Of a stretch of DNA of 64,000 nucleotides, positions 14,961 to 27,000 are shown in pieces. This DNA comes from Atrichornis clamosus. Its lineage: Eukaryota > Chordata > Aves > Passeriformes > Menuridae. The notes under the pieces are model-generated. The model had not been told where the DNA came from, searched no databases, and saw nothing but the letters and a program-made list of their open reading frames with translations. A program made the position numbers and the translations under genes. The first letter of the stretch is position 1. The number at the start of each line of letters is the position of its first letter. The DNA is taken from NCBI GenBank assembly GCA_013400975.1, contig WBMZ01011700.1, positions 9,025-73,024 on the forward strand, read 5' to 3'.

Positions 14961-15081
14961 CTTGTGCAATGAGGACAGAAACTTGCTGCGGATTCGAGAG
15001 AAAGAGAGACGGAGTCAGGAGGCTCTAGAAGACAAAAACCAGTTCTCTGAGAAGACTCCCCTCTTTGCAGAACCCTACAAG
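14961..15081 (+). CDS. AFF1: AFF1 coding exon 1: N-terminal homology start
   Basis: The acceptor is TTCCTAAAG before 14961 and the donor is GTAATAG at 15082. The first C completes a serine codon split across the upstream intron; the 40 codons after it begin [17 protein letters not shown] and end PLFAEPYK. Human AFF1 has [18 protein letters not shown] at this place. The Arg/Glu-rich start is the conserved N-terminal homology region. The PLFAEPYK end, with the beginning of exon 2, corresponds to the stretch by which AFF4 grips cyclin T1/CDK9 (P-TEFb). The exon ends in phase 0. Confidence 0.96.
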
Positions 15082-18000
15082 GTAATAGTAGAGGGCCATG
15101 GCGGGGAAGGAGAGGAGGAAAGAGGGTTGGGGTGAAAGAGGAGAACTGTGGCATAGGGTGTAGCAGACCTGAGCATGATAAACACAAACACAGCATCCTC
15201 CCATCTGCTGAATTTCAATTGCTCAGAGTATGTGCTTAAATCTCTGTTGGTTGTGCAAGAGCAGTATGGAGTTTGGGCTGGCCTCCTGTAGTTTGAGGGA
15301 GAGTGCTCAGGAGCAGCTTGGCTGCCTGTCTGTCTGCAGATGGATCTGATGTAAGTGCTCTGGAGGCTGCAAGTGTACTGGCAAGCTTGGCTTGGAATAA
15401 CTGATAGTGGGCAGAGCAGTCCTGTTTGCTTTGGAGAGATTTGCAGGATCAAGATGAGCTTGCCCATCTTCGCTCCTGGTGATGCGTGGTGATTCAGTTA
15501 AGATCCTGAAGAAAATCTCTTCCTGAGCTGGATCTCTTGGGGGGCTTTTGAAATGTCCACCTCTTTGTTCTTCTGTTGCAGACTAATAAAGGAGATGAAT
15601 TGTCAAGCCGAATTCAGAACATGCTGGGCAATTATGAGGAGGTCAAGGAGTTAATGAGCAACAAATCCTGTCAGAACCTTATAGGGATTCCAAAGAGTGT
15701 TGCCTGTCCGATCCCCCCTGACCAGCCTGATCGCCCGGGCGTCCCTGAAAAGGCCATCCGTACCTTGCCATCTTCATTCCAGCACCCAACCCGCCGTCGA
15801 CCTGTGGGACCTCTGGTTGTAGCCCCTCGTCCTCCAAGCCACTCCAGTCACTGCCGAAAGGCACAGTCAGGAGCAGAGCCAGCTTCGGGTTTGCACAGCA
15901 AGAGCCGCCGCTTACCCAGCGCCCGGAGCCACGCTCAGGAGCACAAGCGTGGTGGCCGGGACGGTCAGGCGGGATTTGCCTGTGGTCAGAGTGACAAGCC
16001 TGGGGACAGGGGTCGTTGTGCTGATGGCCTGCAGGCCTCTCCTCTGGCGCTTTCCCCGTTCCTGCCGTGTTTGTTGTCTTCTCCAGTGGCACCCCTGTCA
16101 CCTCTACATTCCAGCCAGCATATCAATTCCAGGTCACAGAACAGCAGCAAAAATCATGGGCCGACCTACAGCCAAACAAAATCATTACAGGACCTAGTGA
16201 CAGGATCACAGGAGAAGGAAAGTCGGGACAGCCCAGCCGTTACCTTGACCAGCGCAACTCAGCCTTCCTCTCAGACTTTTCCCCCATCTTTGACATCCAA
16301 AGCCAGTGCAATGCAGCAGAAACCAACTGCCTATGTCAGACCTATGGATGGCCAAGATCAGGCGCCATTTGAATCCCTGGAGCTCAAACCTCTCCTGGAG
16401 GAGTACCATGAAGGACCCAATGAAGATCTCTTGGATTTGAAGGCAAAAGTTAAAACTGAACTGTCCAAGTTGGAAGCCCCTTCTGAGCCCAAGGCAGAGC
16501 GCGATGAAGATATCTCAGATTTGAAGGCAAAAGCCAAAGCTGAACTATCCAAATTGGAAACCCCTTCTGAGCCTGTAGAGGTGAGTGCAGTTGTTGGGGT
16601 GCTCTGTTGCCAGCAGGGTAAGTTTGGCAGTGGGAGAACAGATCATAAAACAGCAGTGACTGCCAGAAGCAGTGATGACTGTGCTTGTGTTACCCTGTTT
16701 GGAAGGTGAATTCTGAGGTTGATCTGGGTGAGACACCTGTTTGAATAGTGAAAATGCAACACTTTCTGTGGTTTTTATGGTTTTCTCAGTGAGGCTGCAG
16801 CAGGTTTTATGGTTTGAGTCTGCCTCTGTGCCTACAATTTTTGTTTTCCTCTAAGTCTTGTTGAAAAGAAGGGGAAGATGATGTGGTGAGAAGGTCAAGT
16901 GGTGATGCAGTTAGTACATGGAGAGTGTCAGTACCCTGTCTGAATGCTGGTGAGTGGGGCCCCAAATCCTCGTTGAATATTGGCACAGCCACCTGTGCAG
17001 TGAGTTTTGTGGTCACCTGGGCTTTGTGATAAGGGACCACGAACTCCACAGGATTCTCCTCCGTAAATTTGTAAGATCTCACTGTAGACGCACAGGAAAG
17101 CACGAATTGCTCTTTCTCAAGGTGAGCCATTTCAGTTGGTACAGCAAGGCTGAGGACAGGGTTTCAGATCACCAGGTGCAATTCAGAACACAACACTGTT
17201 GCTGTTGTGCTATTTAAATGTCCTTCTTGCCTGAGGGAAGAAAACTTCTGGGAAGATGGATTTTTTTGTATAGTCCTCACTGCATCTTGAGTTGATCACA
17301 GATCACGTGCAGTGTGTGACAGAAGCTGGCACCACTAAGCTGGGTTCAGTTAATCTGTTGTGGCTTTCATTTGAGAGGAAAAGGGAAAGACCAGTGGACA
17401 GAGTGGTTGGGAAGGCTTTTCTGAAGATTTCAGAAAGTGTCACCTATGTTTGGGCCCAGAGGCTTCACAAGGAGCAGGTGTATTGTTCAGGACGCTGTTA
17501 GGAAATGTGAGGGGAAGGGGATGGCTGGAATTATAATTGCTTGATACCCGGGCAGTTAAGATGTGGTTCTTTCCTTTATCATTATTTTAATACTGCAAGA
17601 TTCTTTGTTGTACTGCGTCTGGTTTTGCTGACCCCGAGACCACCTCTCAGAAGCCCTGACTGGTAATGCAGTGGTGGAGGAGGAGTAGTGTTGTACGTGT
17701 GTTGTTCAGCAGATGCAGCTTTTTCCCTGTGCCCTTTGAAACCCAGGTTCAGCTGTGCCAAGGGACCAGCACACTGAGTGCCTGCCTCATGACTCAGTCC
17801 GGTGTGAACTCAAAGGCACTCGATTCTCTGGTACATTTGGGGGTTTTACTGTGCTCATCCTTCTGCACTGAAGTTCTAGCTATGCCCCATTAGATGTAGG
17901 ATCCTACGGTGCTGACCTAAGGGAGATGGGTGAGGAGAGCTACAGAGATAGTTTCAAATTGTGTTTAGCCACCTTCGTATTTAAACAGAAGAGTGTGGGT

Positions 18001-21000
18001 GCAGTCTGCTTTTAGTGGAAAAGAGTGTGGATCAGCTGCAAATGGCTGTAGGCAGTATCTTGTGGGAAATGAGAGGAAACTGTCAAAATGACATTGCAGA
18101 GAAGTTGTGAAAATACTTTCATGCTGAGAGACTTTATTTGCTACTAAGTAGGTTTGGCATGACACATCACCTTATTTGCTTGACTGGATATTTTACTCTT
18201 GGGAGAGAAGTAAACCAGTGCAGGGCATCACCTTCTATATTACCTTATGTTCTCATCTACATTCTTGTATTATCTCTCTTCCCATCCCCATACTTCTTCT
18301 GTCATCTCATGTATATCTGGTTTAATTTGAATTTTGATAAGGCAGCATTAGCTGTGATGCTGTGTACTGAATGAAACTTTTTCTCACTTGCCGTTGGGCA
18401 CACGAGTCCGAGCCCAAAGGCCCATGAAAATCCTATTCATTTACTCATACCCCTTCTGTTAGATCTGTGACAAAGTAAGAACACAATAAAAAAGGAATTG
18501 AACATAATGAAAGAAGTGTTTTTGCACAAACCAGGACCCTGGTTTTAATGATATGTTTAGTCCATTTTGAAGCTAATAGATGAACCTTTTTGTGAATATG
18601 CTGAAAGAACCTCCTTTGCAGTAGGTATCTTTAGACTGTGGCCCCTCACTGATTTCTGTGCATGAGCATTTTGGATAATGGCTCTCTAAAGTCTAGTGAA
18701 AAATACGTTACTTCAATTTCTGCTTTTTTCAGTCTTGTCATTGTCACATTTGCTTACTTCTGTTTGGTCTCCATGATTAACATCTATTTGATAATAGAGC
18801 CCTCCAGTGCTGAAGCCTGGAGGGAGAAGAGGGAGAAACAGTGAGGTTGTAGCCCTGGATATATGGCCTGTGTGCTGGATGCACAGTACAAGAGAGGCTG
18901 ATTGGGGGTCCTTTGGCTGAAAGGTCATCCCTCTCTTTATAGTTTTTTGGTGAAACAGGAGCTGTGGGGAGGCTCCTGCCTTGCAGTGACCTTGACGGTG
19001 AATAGGTCTGGACTAGTAGAAACTCCGCTGTTCTTCCCTCTTCCTTCCAGAAACTGGGAGCTTTTTACACAATTTATTGTAACTTTAGCCCGTTGTACTG
19101 AACAGCCACATGCCAAATACAGTGCTGTCTGTGACCTCCCCTGACATGACCTAGGAAAGCTGGCTGATTGAATTTCTAAGGCGTGTTTCACCTGCAGCTG
19201 TGGATCCATTATTGACAGCTTCTGCTTATGGGAACAGTGGAAAGTGAAGCCTTCCAGCCTAAATAGACACACAGTTTCACTATAGGCTGAACGAATCCAC
19301 AGTGGGTAACAGTGCAGTGACTCACTTTGCATTCGCATAAAGAAACTAAACAGCTCTTTCCCCTCTTCCCCAAATCAAAGCTTTCCCTTTCAAATGTCAT
19401 GCCTGTCTCTTTAAGTCATCTTTCCAATTTTGTTGTGAGAAGGCTTTAAAAATATAGCACACATGAAGAAGCTCAGATGTATCCCTTCTCTTCATGTGCC
19501 AGGCTTTACCTCTTCCCCCAGCACCTAAACAAAGATGCTTTTAAAGCCGTTCTCTCCCTCCATGTCTTTAGGAGAGCTGCAGCACCAACAGAGACCCTTG
19601 TCTTGCCTCCATTGACACAGACTGTGATGTGTGAAAGGGAATCAGCTTGACAGCAGGGCCGAGCAGCAGTGAGGCTGGTTTGAGAGGGAATGTTTATAAA
19701 CCCTCATGCATTATTGAGGGCATAGTGTATGGAATGTACAGCCCTTGATGCTCACTGAAGATCTGGCTTTGTTTTCCTGGCAATTTTGTAAATGTTAGGG
19801 CATAGCTCCTTTTACTTCATGTAATGAGGAGCTATCGGACTCTCCTGCCTGTGAACTGGGAAGCTAATAGGGAAGCAGACAATTCAAAAAAAGCAAAACA
19901 ACAACAAGCAACAATGAAGCAGCCCAGATGTGCTAAGTCTTTTTGGTAACACTGTATTATCCTTGAAGCACAGGGTACACACAAAGAACACTCTGTGTTC
20001 AAAATGCTGTCACTGACTTCTGTTTTCCTCAGTAAACATTTATGAATGGTCTCCAGTTAAAACATAGTTGTTATACAATATATAGTAATTACTAAATACC
20101 TACTAAAAAGTTTGGATGAGGAGAAACTATAGTCAATCCCAGTTGACAGGAGAGAATTATATGGCAGTGCTGTGTTTTGATTGTTTTGTTGTGGTTTGGG
20201 TTTTTTTACATAAACCAAGCAAGAGCATGCAGGTGTAGTTATGTAAAGAGAAAAAGCTACTTGTATTTGATTTAATAGGTGAGTCCCACTGGATGCAAAA
20301 GAGGTTTGTCCCTTGTGTGCCTCTCCTTTGGAAAAAGCCATGCATTCTATCCAGGCTAGAAAGAAACCAGTAAAAAAATGCCAAAGCAGCTCTGAAAGCT
20401 CACATAAAACATCCTCCACCAACCTCTTTGTAAGATTTTTGAAACTCTCCACACTGATTCTTGCACAAGTGGAAAGTGCCAAAGGGACAGATGTTGCCAA
20501 TTTGAACTGTACAGGGGGAAGGCAAATATTGCTAAGCAACCGAGTGCTTAAGAGAACATTTTTCGGAGAGGAGCCAAGGGAGTTATGCCTGGGAGCGCCT
20601 GCAGCTTCTCATGGCTTGGTGCGAGGGAAGAGATTAAAAGTTCTTTCCTGTCAGGGCTGAAGCCGCCAGCACAAAAGACACCATAACCTATTGACACTGA
20701 TTAGGGCTGACAAGGGAATGTATGAAAACAGGAAATCTCCCCTGCCATGTGGGAAGGCACTAAGACATGTTCACAGAGGTAAGTGCAGCATACAGCTTGT
20801 GCCAGGGCGGGGTCAGGAGTTGGCTTCAGTGGGATGAGGTGAAACCCAGGCAGGCATCGAGCCCTGTGAAGTCCAGCTGGGGCCGTGTCTGGGTCCAACT
20901 TTTGCATCTGACTGAGGGCAGGTCACTGGAGGACGGGCTGGCAGGGTGAGGGGGCTGTTTTCAGTGAGTCTTGTAATTGCAGACTGCCTCATGTAAATAG

Positions 21001-24000
21001 AGTTAACTTCTCTAGTTACTGAACGATGAAAGAGCTTATAAACAAGGCAAGTCTTAAAACATCTCTGTGTGGTTGTGCTCCTCCCTGGCCAAGCAGCACT
21101 TCTTAGCTAAGTGCCACCCTGGAGGTCTTTCCTCTGGTGGTCCTGAATGCCACTGGAGATGTTTCCTCAGAGAGTGAATCTACCCATTTCAAGCCTCTGA
21201 ATTATTTTGGTGGTTGACTCCTGCTGTCTTGTTCAAGAGACGTATTTTCAGGAATGAAACACAGATTCATCTTCTTACATTGGTCATTACATTAATGCTC
21301 TTCCAATGAACACCTTCTTGACTTTGATCTGATTCTTTGGTTTGTTTGAGTGAAGGGAAATGGTTAGCACATGCTTTGTGTGGTATTGCTTACTTCATGG
21401 TATTTTTTTTACTGACTACCAGTGAACCTCAGTGGAAGTGGCATTTTGCAGCTTAAGGATGCTCCATAGGAATAGTTTGCATCAGCACAGTGATGTGGGT
21501 TACAAGTGTGGTGGTGCTGCTTTTGCCTCTTGAGCACTGGTCGCAGTGCTCTTCCCCTGGGTGGGTGCTGCAGCAAGAGGTGCTACACTGCAGTATTGGT
21601 CAGCTCTCTGGTTTTCAATGAGCACAAGCATCAAGGGGAGATGTTTCCCTGCTGTTTGTATGAGCTGGTACAGTCCTGCATCCCAGAAGGGCTTCCTGAT
21701 GTTCCCTGGTAGGGCATGAGATTGCCAGAGCTCACCAAAGCTTGATGATACCAACATGATAATTTTTGAAATGAATTCAGCAAGTAGTGGTATTCTTGCC
21801 CTGGCACACTACTCAGTGTAGTCTCTTTTCTATCGGTTAAGCCTCTCTTACTTGTTTCCTTGTGTTGTTATTCTGTGCTTTGAAGTTTCAGATCTCATTT
21901 TTCATTTTCTCTGATGTCTAACAATGTTGCTGTCTGAATTATCTTTAACATCCTTCTCCCTCCCAAGCTTTAGATGCCAATTTTCATAACGATGAGCATT
22001 TATTACTTAGACAATAAAATAGTACTTCATTATTTTAAACAGCAGAAAATTTTAATTCCCTGTTGGAAAAGGCGATACCCCTAATTTTTTGATCTCCTGC
22101 TTTTCAACACACCAATTTCTCTTCTAAACTGCATTAGCAGTGTTGCATTTTCTTTCCAATTTATCCCATTGGTCAAAAGGTTCATAAATGTCATTAGATA
22201 TTGAGGTGCTCTTTTTGCATGCAGTCAGATGTAGCAAATAGTTGGAGACGTGATCTTGGCAGTCCATTATGCTCCAAGCAAAAGGTCTGAGTGAACTTCC
22301 CGGAGAGGCTCTGCTGTCAGCTCAGCTGCCTTTGCATGTACCCAACCACACGGGGAACAAACTGCAGCTGACATCACCTTGTGCTTGTTTCAGACCTGAC
22401 CGGGGCTTGATGCTGGAAAGTGTCCTCTGCCCCCTCCTTCCCCTGCTGCCTTCATCTAACAAAAGACATTGCTGCCTTTCATGAGCCCTGCTTCTCTGGG
22501 ATACTGAATTCAACCACTTTGGCCTTTCTGCCTGTTTGTCAGATGGAGCTTTTCTGGAATCAAAGGAGGAAGGAACAAGTGTGATGTTTGCTTTGGCTGC
22601 TAAGGAAATAGAGCTCAATAGTACTTGGCTTGTGGACTGATTTTTAACCGGTTATGAAACTTGACCTAAACTCACATTACAGAAACTCCAGTTTGGGTGA
22701 CTTGTCCAAATGTGCAGATTCATTTGAACATAAATTGTAACTATTGCTACTCAATACATTGCCATATAGCTTATGTTATGCCACAGTCAGCAGTATTGTC
22801 TTGACTGGCTCACTAAACTTTGCTTAGTCAAAAATAAAATTTGACCATTAAAAAAAAACCCAAAAAAAACCAACTTAAGGTTTTCAGATCTCTTTTTTGC
22901 TGCTTGAATTTAGAAAGAATAGTGGCAACATAGCAATACTTAATTTTTCCTTTTCTGGGGAGATCAGAGAATTCAGTTTCTGTATTAACATAATCTTAAG
23001 AGAACTTATTTGTCTTGAATCAGAGCCTAAATTCAGGTATTTGTTTTAATGCACTATTGAATTGAATAAACAAAGCACCCCCAAAGGGAGGAGTGAGTGA
23101 GCACTTCCCCATGATCTTTAAGGTTAACTGCTGTACATGTTTGCAACTATTTTTCTCTGTCTGTAGAATGAGCACACTGGCAGAGTGACTGAACAATTTA
23201 CAAGTCTGTTGTAAAATAAAGAATATGTAGGGTGAGTTCAGGTAACAGGAGACGAAGTCATGTCAGATTCGGATCCTACCAACCTACTCCTCCTTATACA
23301 AGGAATACTTTGGTTTCTTTCATCAACCTGTCTACTCAGACTAGGTTGTAATTCAGACTTGGTTGGACACCATCTGTTCGCTAAAGGTGGAAGTTGTGGA
23401 ATCTTCAGCCTGAATGTTTTTACTTGAAGCAGGCATTTTACTGAAGGTGCTCTTGGCTGTCATGTTGCTTGTCTATTTGCAGTTTTGCTTTGTTAATCCT
23501 TGGCTGGATGTGCTGAAGGAATACCATCTGTGCTTTACCAGTGCAGAGGACAGGCTGACGTCCCTCGCCTCCTTGGTGTGCTGCACTGCAGAGCGGGGTC
23601 AGCTCCATTCCTGCCTCTCTTTGCTAATACAATGTTCATGTTACCACGATAATACTGCACATGTTTCCACAATGAAAGCAAGAGGAGAAGCAGTGTGGTA
23701 TTTATTTTTCTGTTTGCTATGGTAGCAGTAACCCCTTGGGTACGTCCTACCCTTTCCTTAGACATTTCCTAAGACATTTCCTCGGAGCCTTCTGTGATGC
23801 ACATGTAGGGAAATGCTTGTCCAGCTTTCAGGAGCTTAGGGATTGCACGTGAAACTACTGTGATATAGAGACTTTGCCTGTGAGGACATAAAGTACAAAT
23901 TGCAGTACTCAAAGTTGTTGAGTCCTATCCATCATGTGGCTACAAATAAGGAACCTGCCTGCTCACATCCCTGAAGTATTTTAAAGAGTTTGAGTGTTTT

Positions 24001-27000
24001 GCCATTGGTTCATGGGAACTTTTGGCATCATTTAAGCAATTAGGTATGAAGGAAAGTATAGGCACTGAAACAGGAATACAGAAAGACCTGGAAAAGAGCA
24101 TAGTCTTATCCAGTTTGTTGCCCCAAAGCCACTTCAGGAAAAAAATGCAGAAGGCTTTTCCTTATGCAGAGGTTGGGTTGGTGTCTTGGTACTTTTTGTA
24201 ACTATTTCCTCTCATTTGGATTTTAATTACAAGCTAATTTGTTAGTGTGATAAATAAGCAAAAAAGCTGCTTCTTCACTCCAGATTATAGAGACAAGGAA
24301 ACAAAGAGTGAACTGACCCTCTCCCATCCTCTCAGCACTGCTTTGTTTTCTGAGAGCCTTTTGAGCCTGGGAGGCTCGTGGCCTGTAGCCTTCCTATTAC
24401 ACCTGACTGAAGAGGATCACTTCTCAAATGCCAGCCACGTATGGTAGCTCAGCACCTGCTGCTTCACTGGGCTGCAGATGAAAACTGTGTGTGACAGCTC
24501 TGCAGTGTGTAATCCTGGCCATAAAGAATTTCTTGGGACTTGGGAAACACTGTCTGCAGCCTTTAATGCAGAGTTTAGGGGATGATAAAAATGGCTTTTA
24601 AGGAAGCTTACATTTTCAGTCATAACAGAGGCAAGAGTCTTCTACGTATGGATTCTAAATGTTACTTGTAAGCCAGTTGTTCTAGGCACAGCATGAGGAA
24701 AGCAGATTCTATAAGGCTTTATCCAGCCCTGGTCTCTGTTCCCACCTGGCAAACAAGCTGAGGGTGCTGTGGGCATTTTGCTGAGTGCACAAAGCTGTTT
24801 GCTGAGGAGAGGATGAAATTGTCTGTGTGCGTGTTCAGTCGAGTAATAACAGACATCTCCGGGGAGCTGGCCTTGTCAACCTTAGACGCTGCTTTTACAG
24901 CTGAAAGTTTAAGTTAAGCTACTCAAGCTACCTTAAATTAACTGGCCACTCTTTCAATATACCAAAGTGAACAGAGTGACCAGGTAGCTGGTGGACAGGA
25001 CTTGCTGTGGCTCCCTGTTTTCTTTGGCAAGATAGAGGAGCTTCCAAGAGATTTGTTCTATAATTATCTCCAGGAGCATAACTTTCATCTGTGTATACAT
25101 GATGATGATGATAATAATAATAAGACACCTTGCTGTCCTGACCACAAAACATAAAATGTAGAAATAGTTTTTTCGCATTTAGTTCAGTTGTAAAACAATG
25201 GTGATAGTTGCCTTTGCAAGCAAAAGGATATCCTGCTATTTCTTTTCCCACAGGTTAAGTTCCTTGGTTTGGGAGCATTTAAAAATATTTCTTCCATTAA
25301 GGTTTAAAAATAGCACAGAGGCTCTTTCAGAGTTAAGAACTTCATTTTCTTAAGGAGAGAGCTACAATTCCTGTCCTTTCAATTCCTGTCTGTTTGTTTG
25401 TTGTGTTTTCTTTTCTTTATTCCTTTGGGAATACTGTCCTTAGATGCACTAACGAGCATCCCGTCATTCACGTCCCTCCCACTTGCCTCCTCCTTTGGTG
25501 CACTGGTTCTGGCGACTGATGCCTTTTATCTCCCCTCCAAGTTGTGTGGTCTGCCCCAAGCAGCAGCACAGAGTTGTGCCGGGTGCTGGCCTGGGACTGG
25601 TGATGCTGCTCCAGGCTCCAGCTTGCCTCTTCGATTTGTTTTTTTTTTTTAATTTACCAAATTTGTATTTGCAGTGGTGGTAATGCAGGGAGGTGCTGTG
25701 GGGCACTACTTTCCAACAGAGGGACAAATAGAAGGTCTTGTTTCAGAAAAGCTGTCCTGTTAAGTATTGAGACAGTGCGAGAGTCTGCATCTCCAGGTCT
25801 TGTTTACTGAGTCACTAAGGGGAGGGGCACCAAGTGCCACCACTGCCATCATAAATCTAACTTGGCTTGTTTTCCAAGGGGAAAGTTGTCTTTGGAAAGG
25901 GAAAACATTTCGGAGAGATGGCAGCAGTTAATTATCTGAGGTGGTTCCCAGAACCACAGGATGCCTCTCACCACCAAAAGCCCCAATTTCCTTGATGGTC
26001 ATAGCAAATGTAGTTATTGTTTTCATTGTTGTATCAGCTGCAATGACCAGCTTTTTTCTGAAGTAGGCTATGAGTCAGGCTACAGAAAATACTGTAAAAA
26101 ATATTTTTACTAGCATAAATTGCAAAAAGGTAGTACTGAAAATGAGAAAATACCTGAAATCGTGGCTTGCTGGTCTTACTCCAGTGCTTATATTGAAAGA
26201 CACCTTGTGTTTGTTCTGCAGCGAACAAGAGGACACAGCCTCAGCCTTTTATGGACACAATACTTACAGATTCTTGTTAAGCAGTATTAAAAATTATTTA
26301 CTGGGGAGACTTTAAGAGATAGTAGGTAAGAACGGTACTTCTGTGGAATCAAGGGTTCGGAATTAGATTTTTGAGAGCTACTATACAGATGGTAATTGGA
26401 ATGGAGAGGTGCTTTGTGTGGAGGTTCTTTATGTAGAGCAATTTACTCGTGAAATCATCAGCCTCGGCTGCAGTCCTGGTCTGCATGGCTATGTACAGAT
26501 GATGCTGCACTTAACTTTCATGCTTAGTTTGTTTGGATTTCAATTACATTATTATTAGATGAAGGCTAACAAGAGATGCACAAATTTCTTTCAGCAGCTC
26601 AGGATTTGTAAAGAATCCTTCATTAAAACATATCAACAGTCTGTTCCCCCAGGACACAAACCCCTTTGCTGCTTCAGTCAAAGAAAGACAAAATAGCAAT
26701 TTGTTTTTCTTACGCCGTTTGAACACAAGGAGGTCCGTGCATTTATTTTTAGATTGAGCAAAATAATCCATCTCAGGGTTAGAAAAGCGTGTAAAATCTT
26801 TAAAGAATGTTTTATTTCCTGCAGGCACCCACGCAGGAACAGGACAGTACAACCATTGTTTGCTGAGCATTTTGATGTAAAACGCTTAAATTGCCAGGAT
26901 CATTCAGTGTCAGCTGAAGGAAATTCATGGGAATGGTTTGATTTGTTTCCAAACCTGCGACAGGGGCAGTGACAGGCTGGAGCTGCTGTCTTCACATGTG

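Noticed and set aside
16581..16709. Extension of exon 2 reading frame by 43 codons
   Set aside because: It is intron sequence past a good GTGAGT donor. Human AFF1 continues from this point with the residues of exon 3.
20057..20539. 160-codon minus-strand open frame in intron 2
   Set aside because: Random-looking composition with a chance hydrophobic stretch and no family similarity; no exon-like borders were seen.
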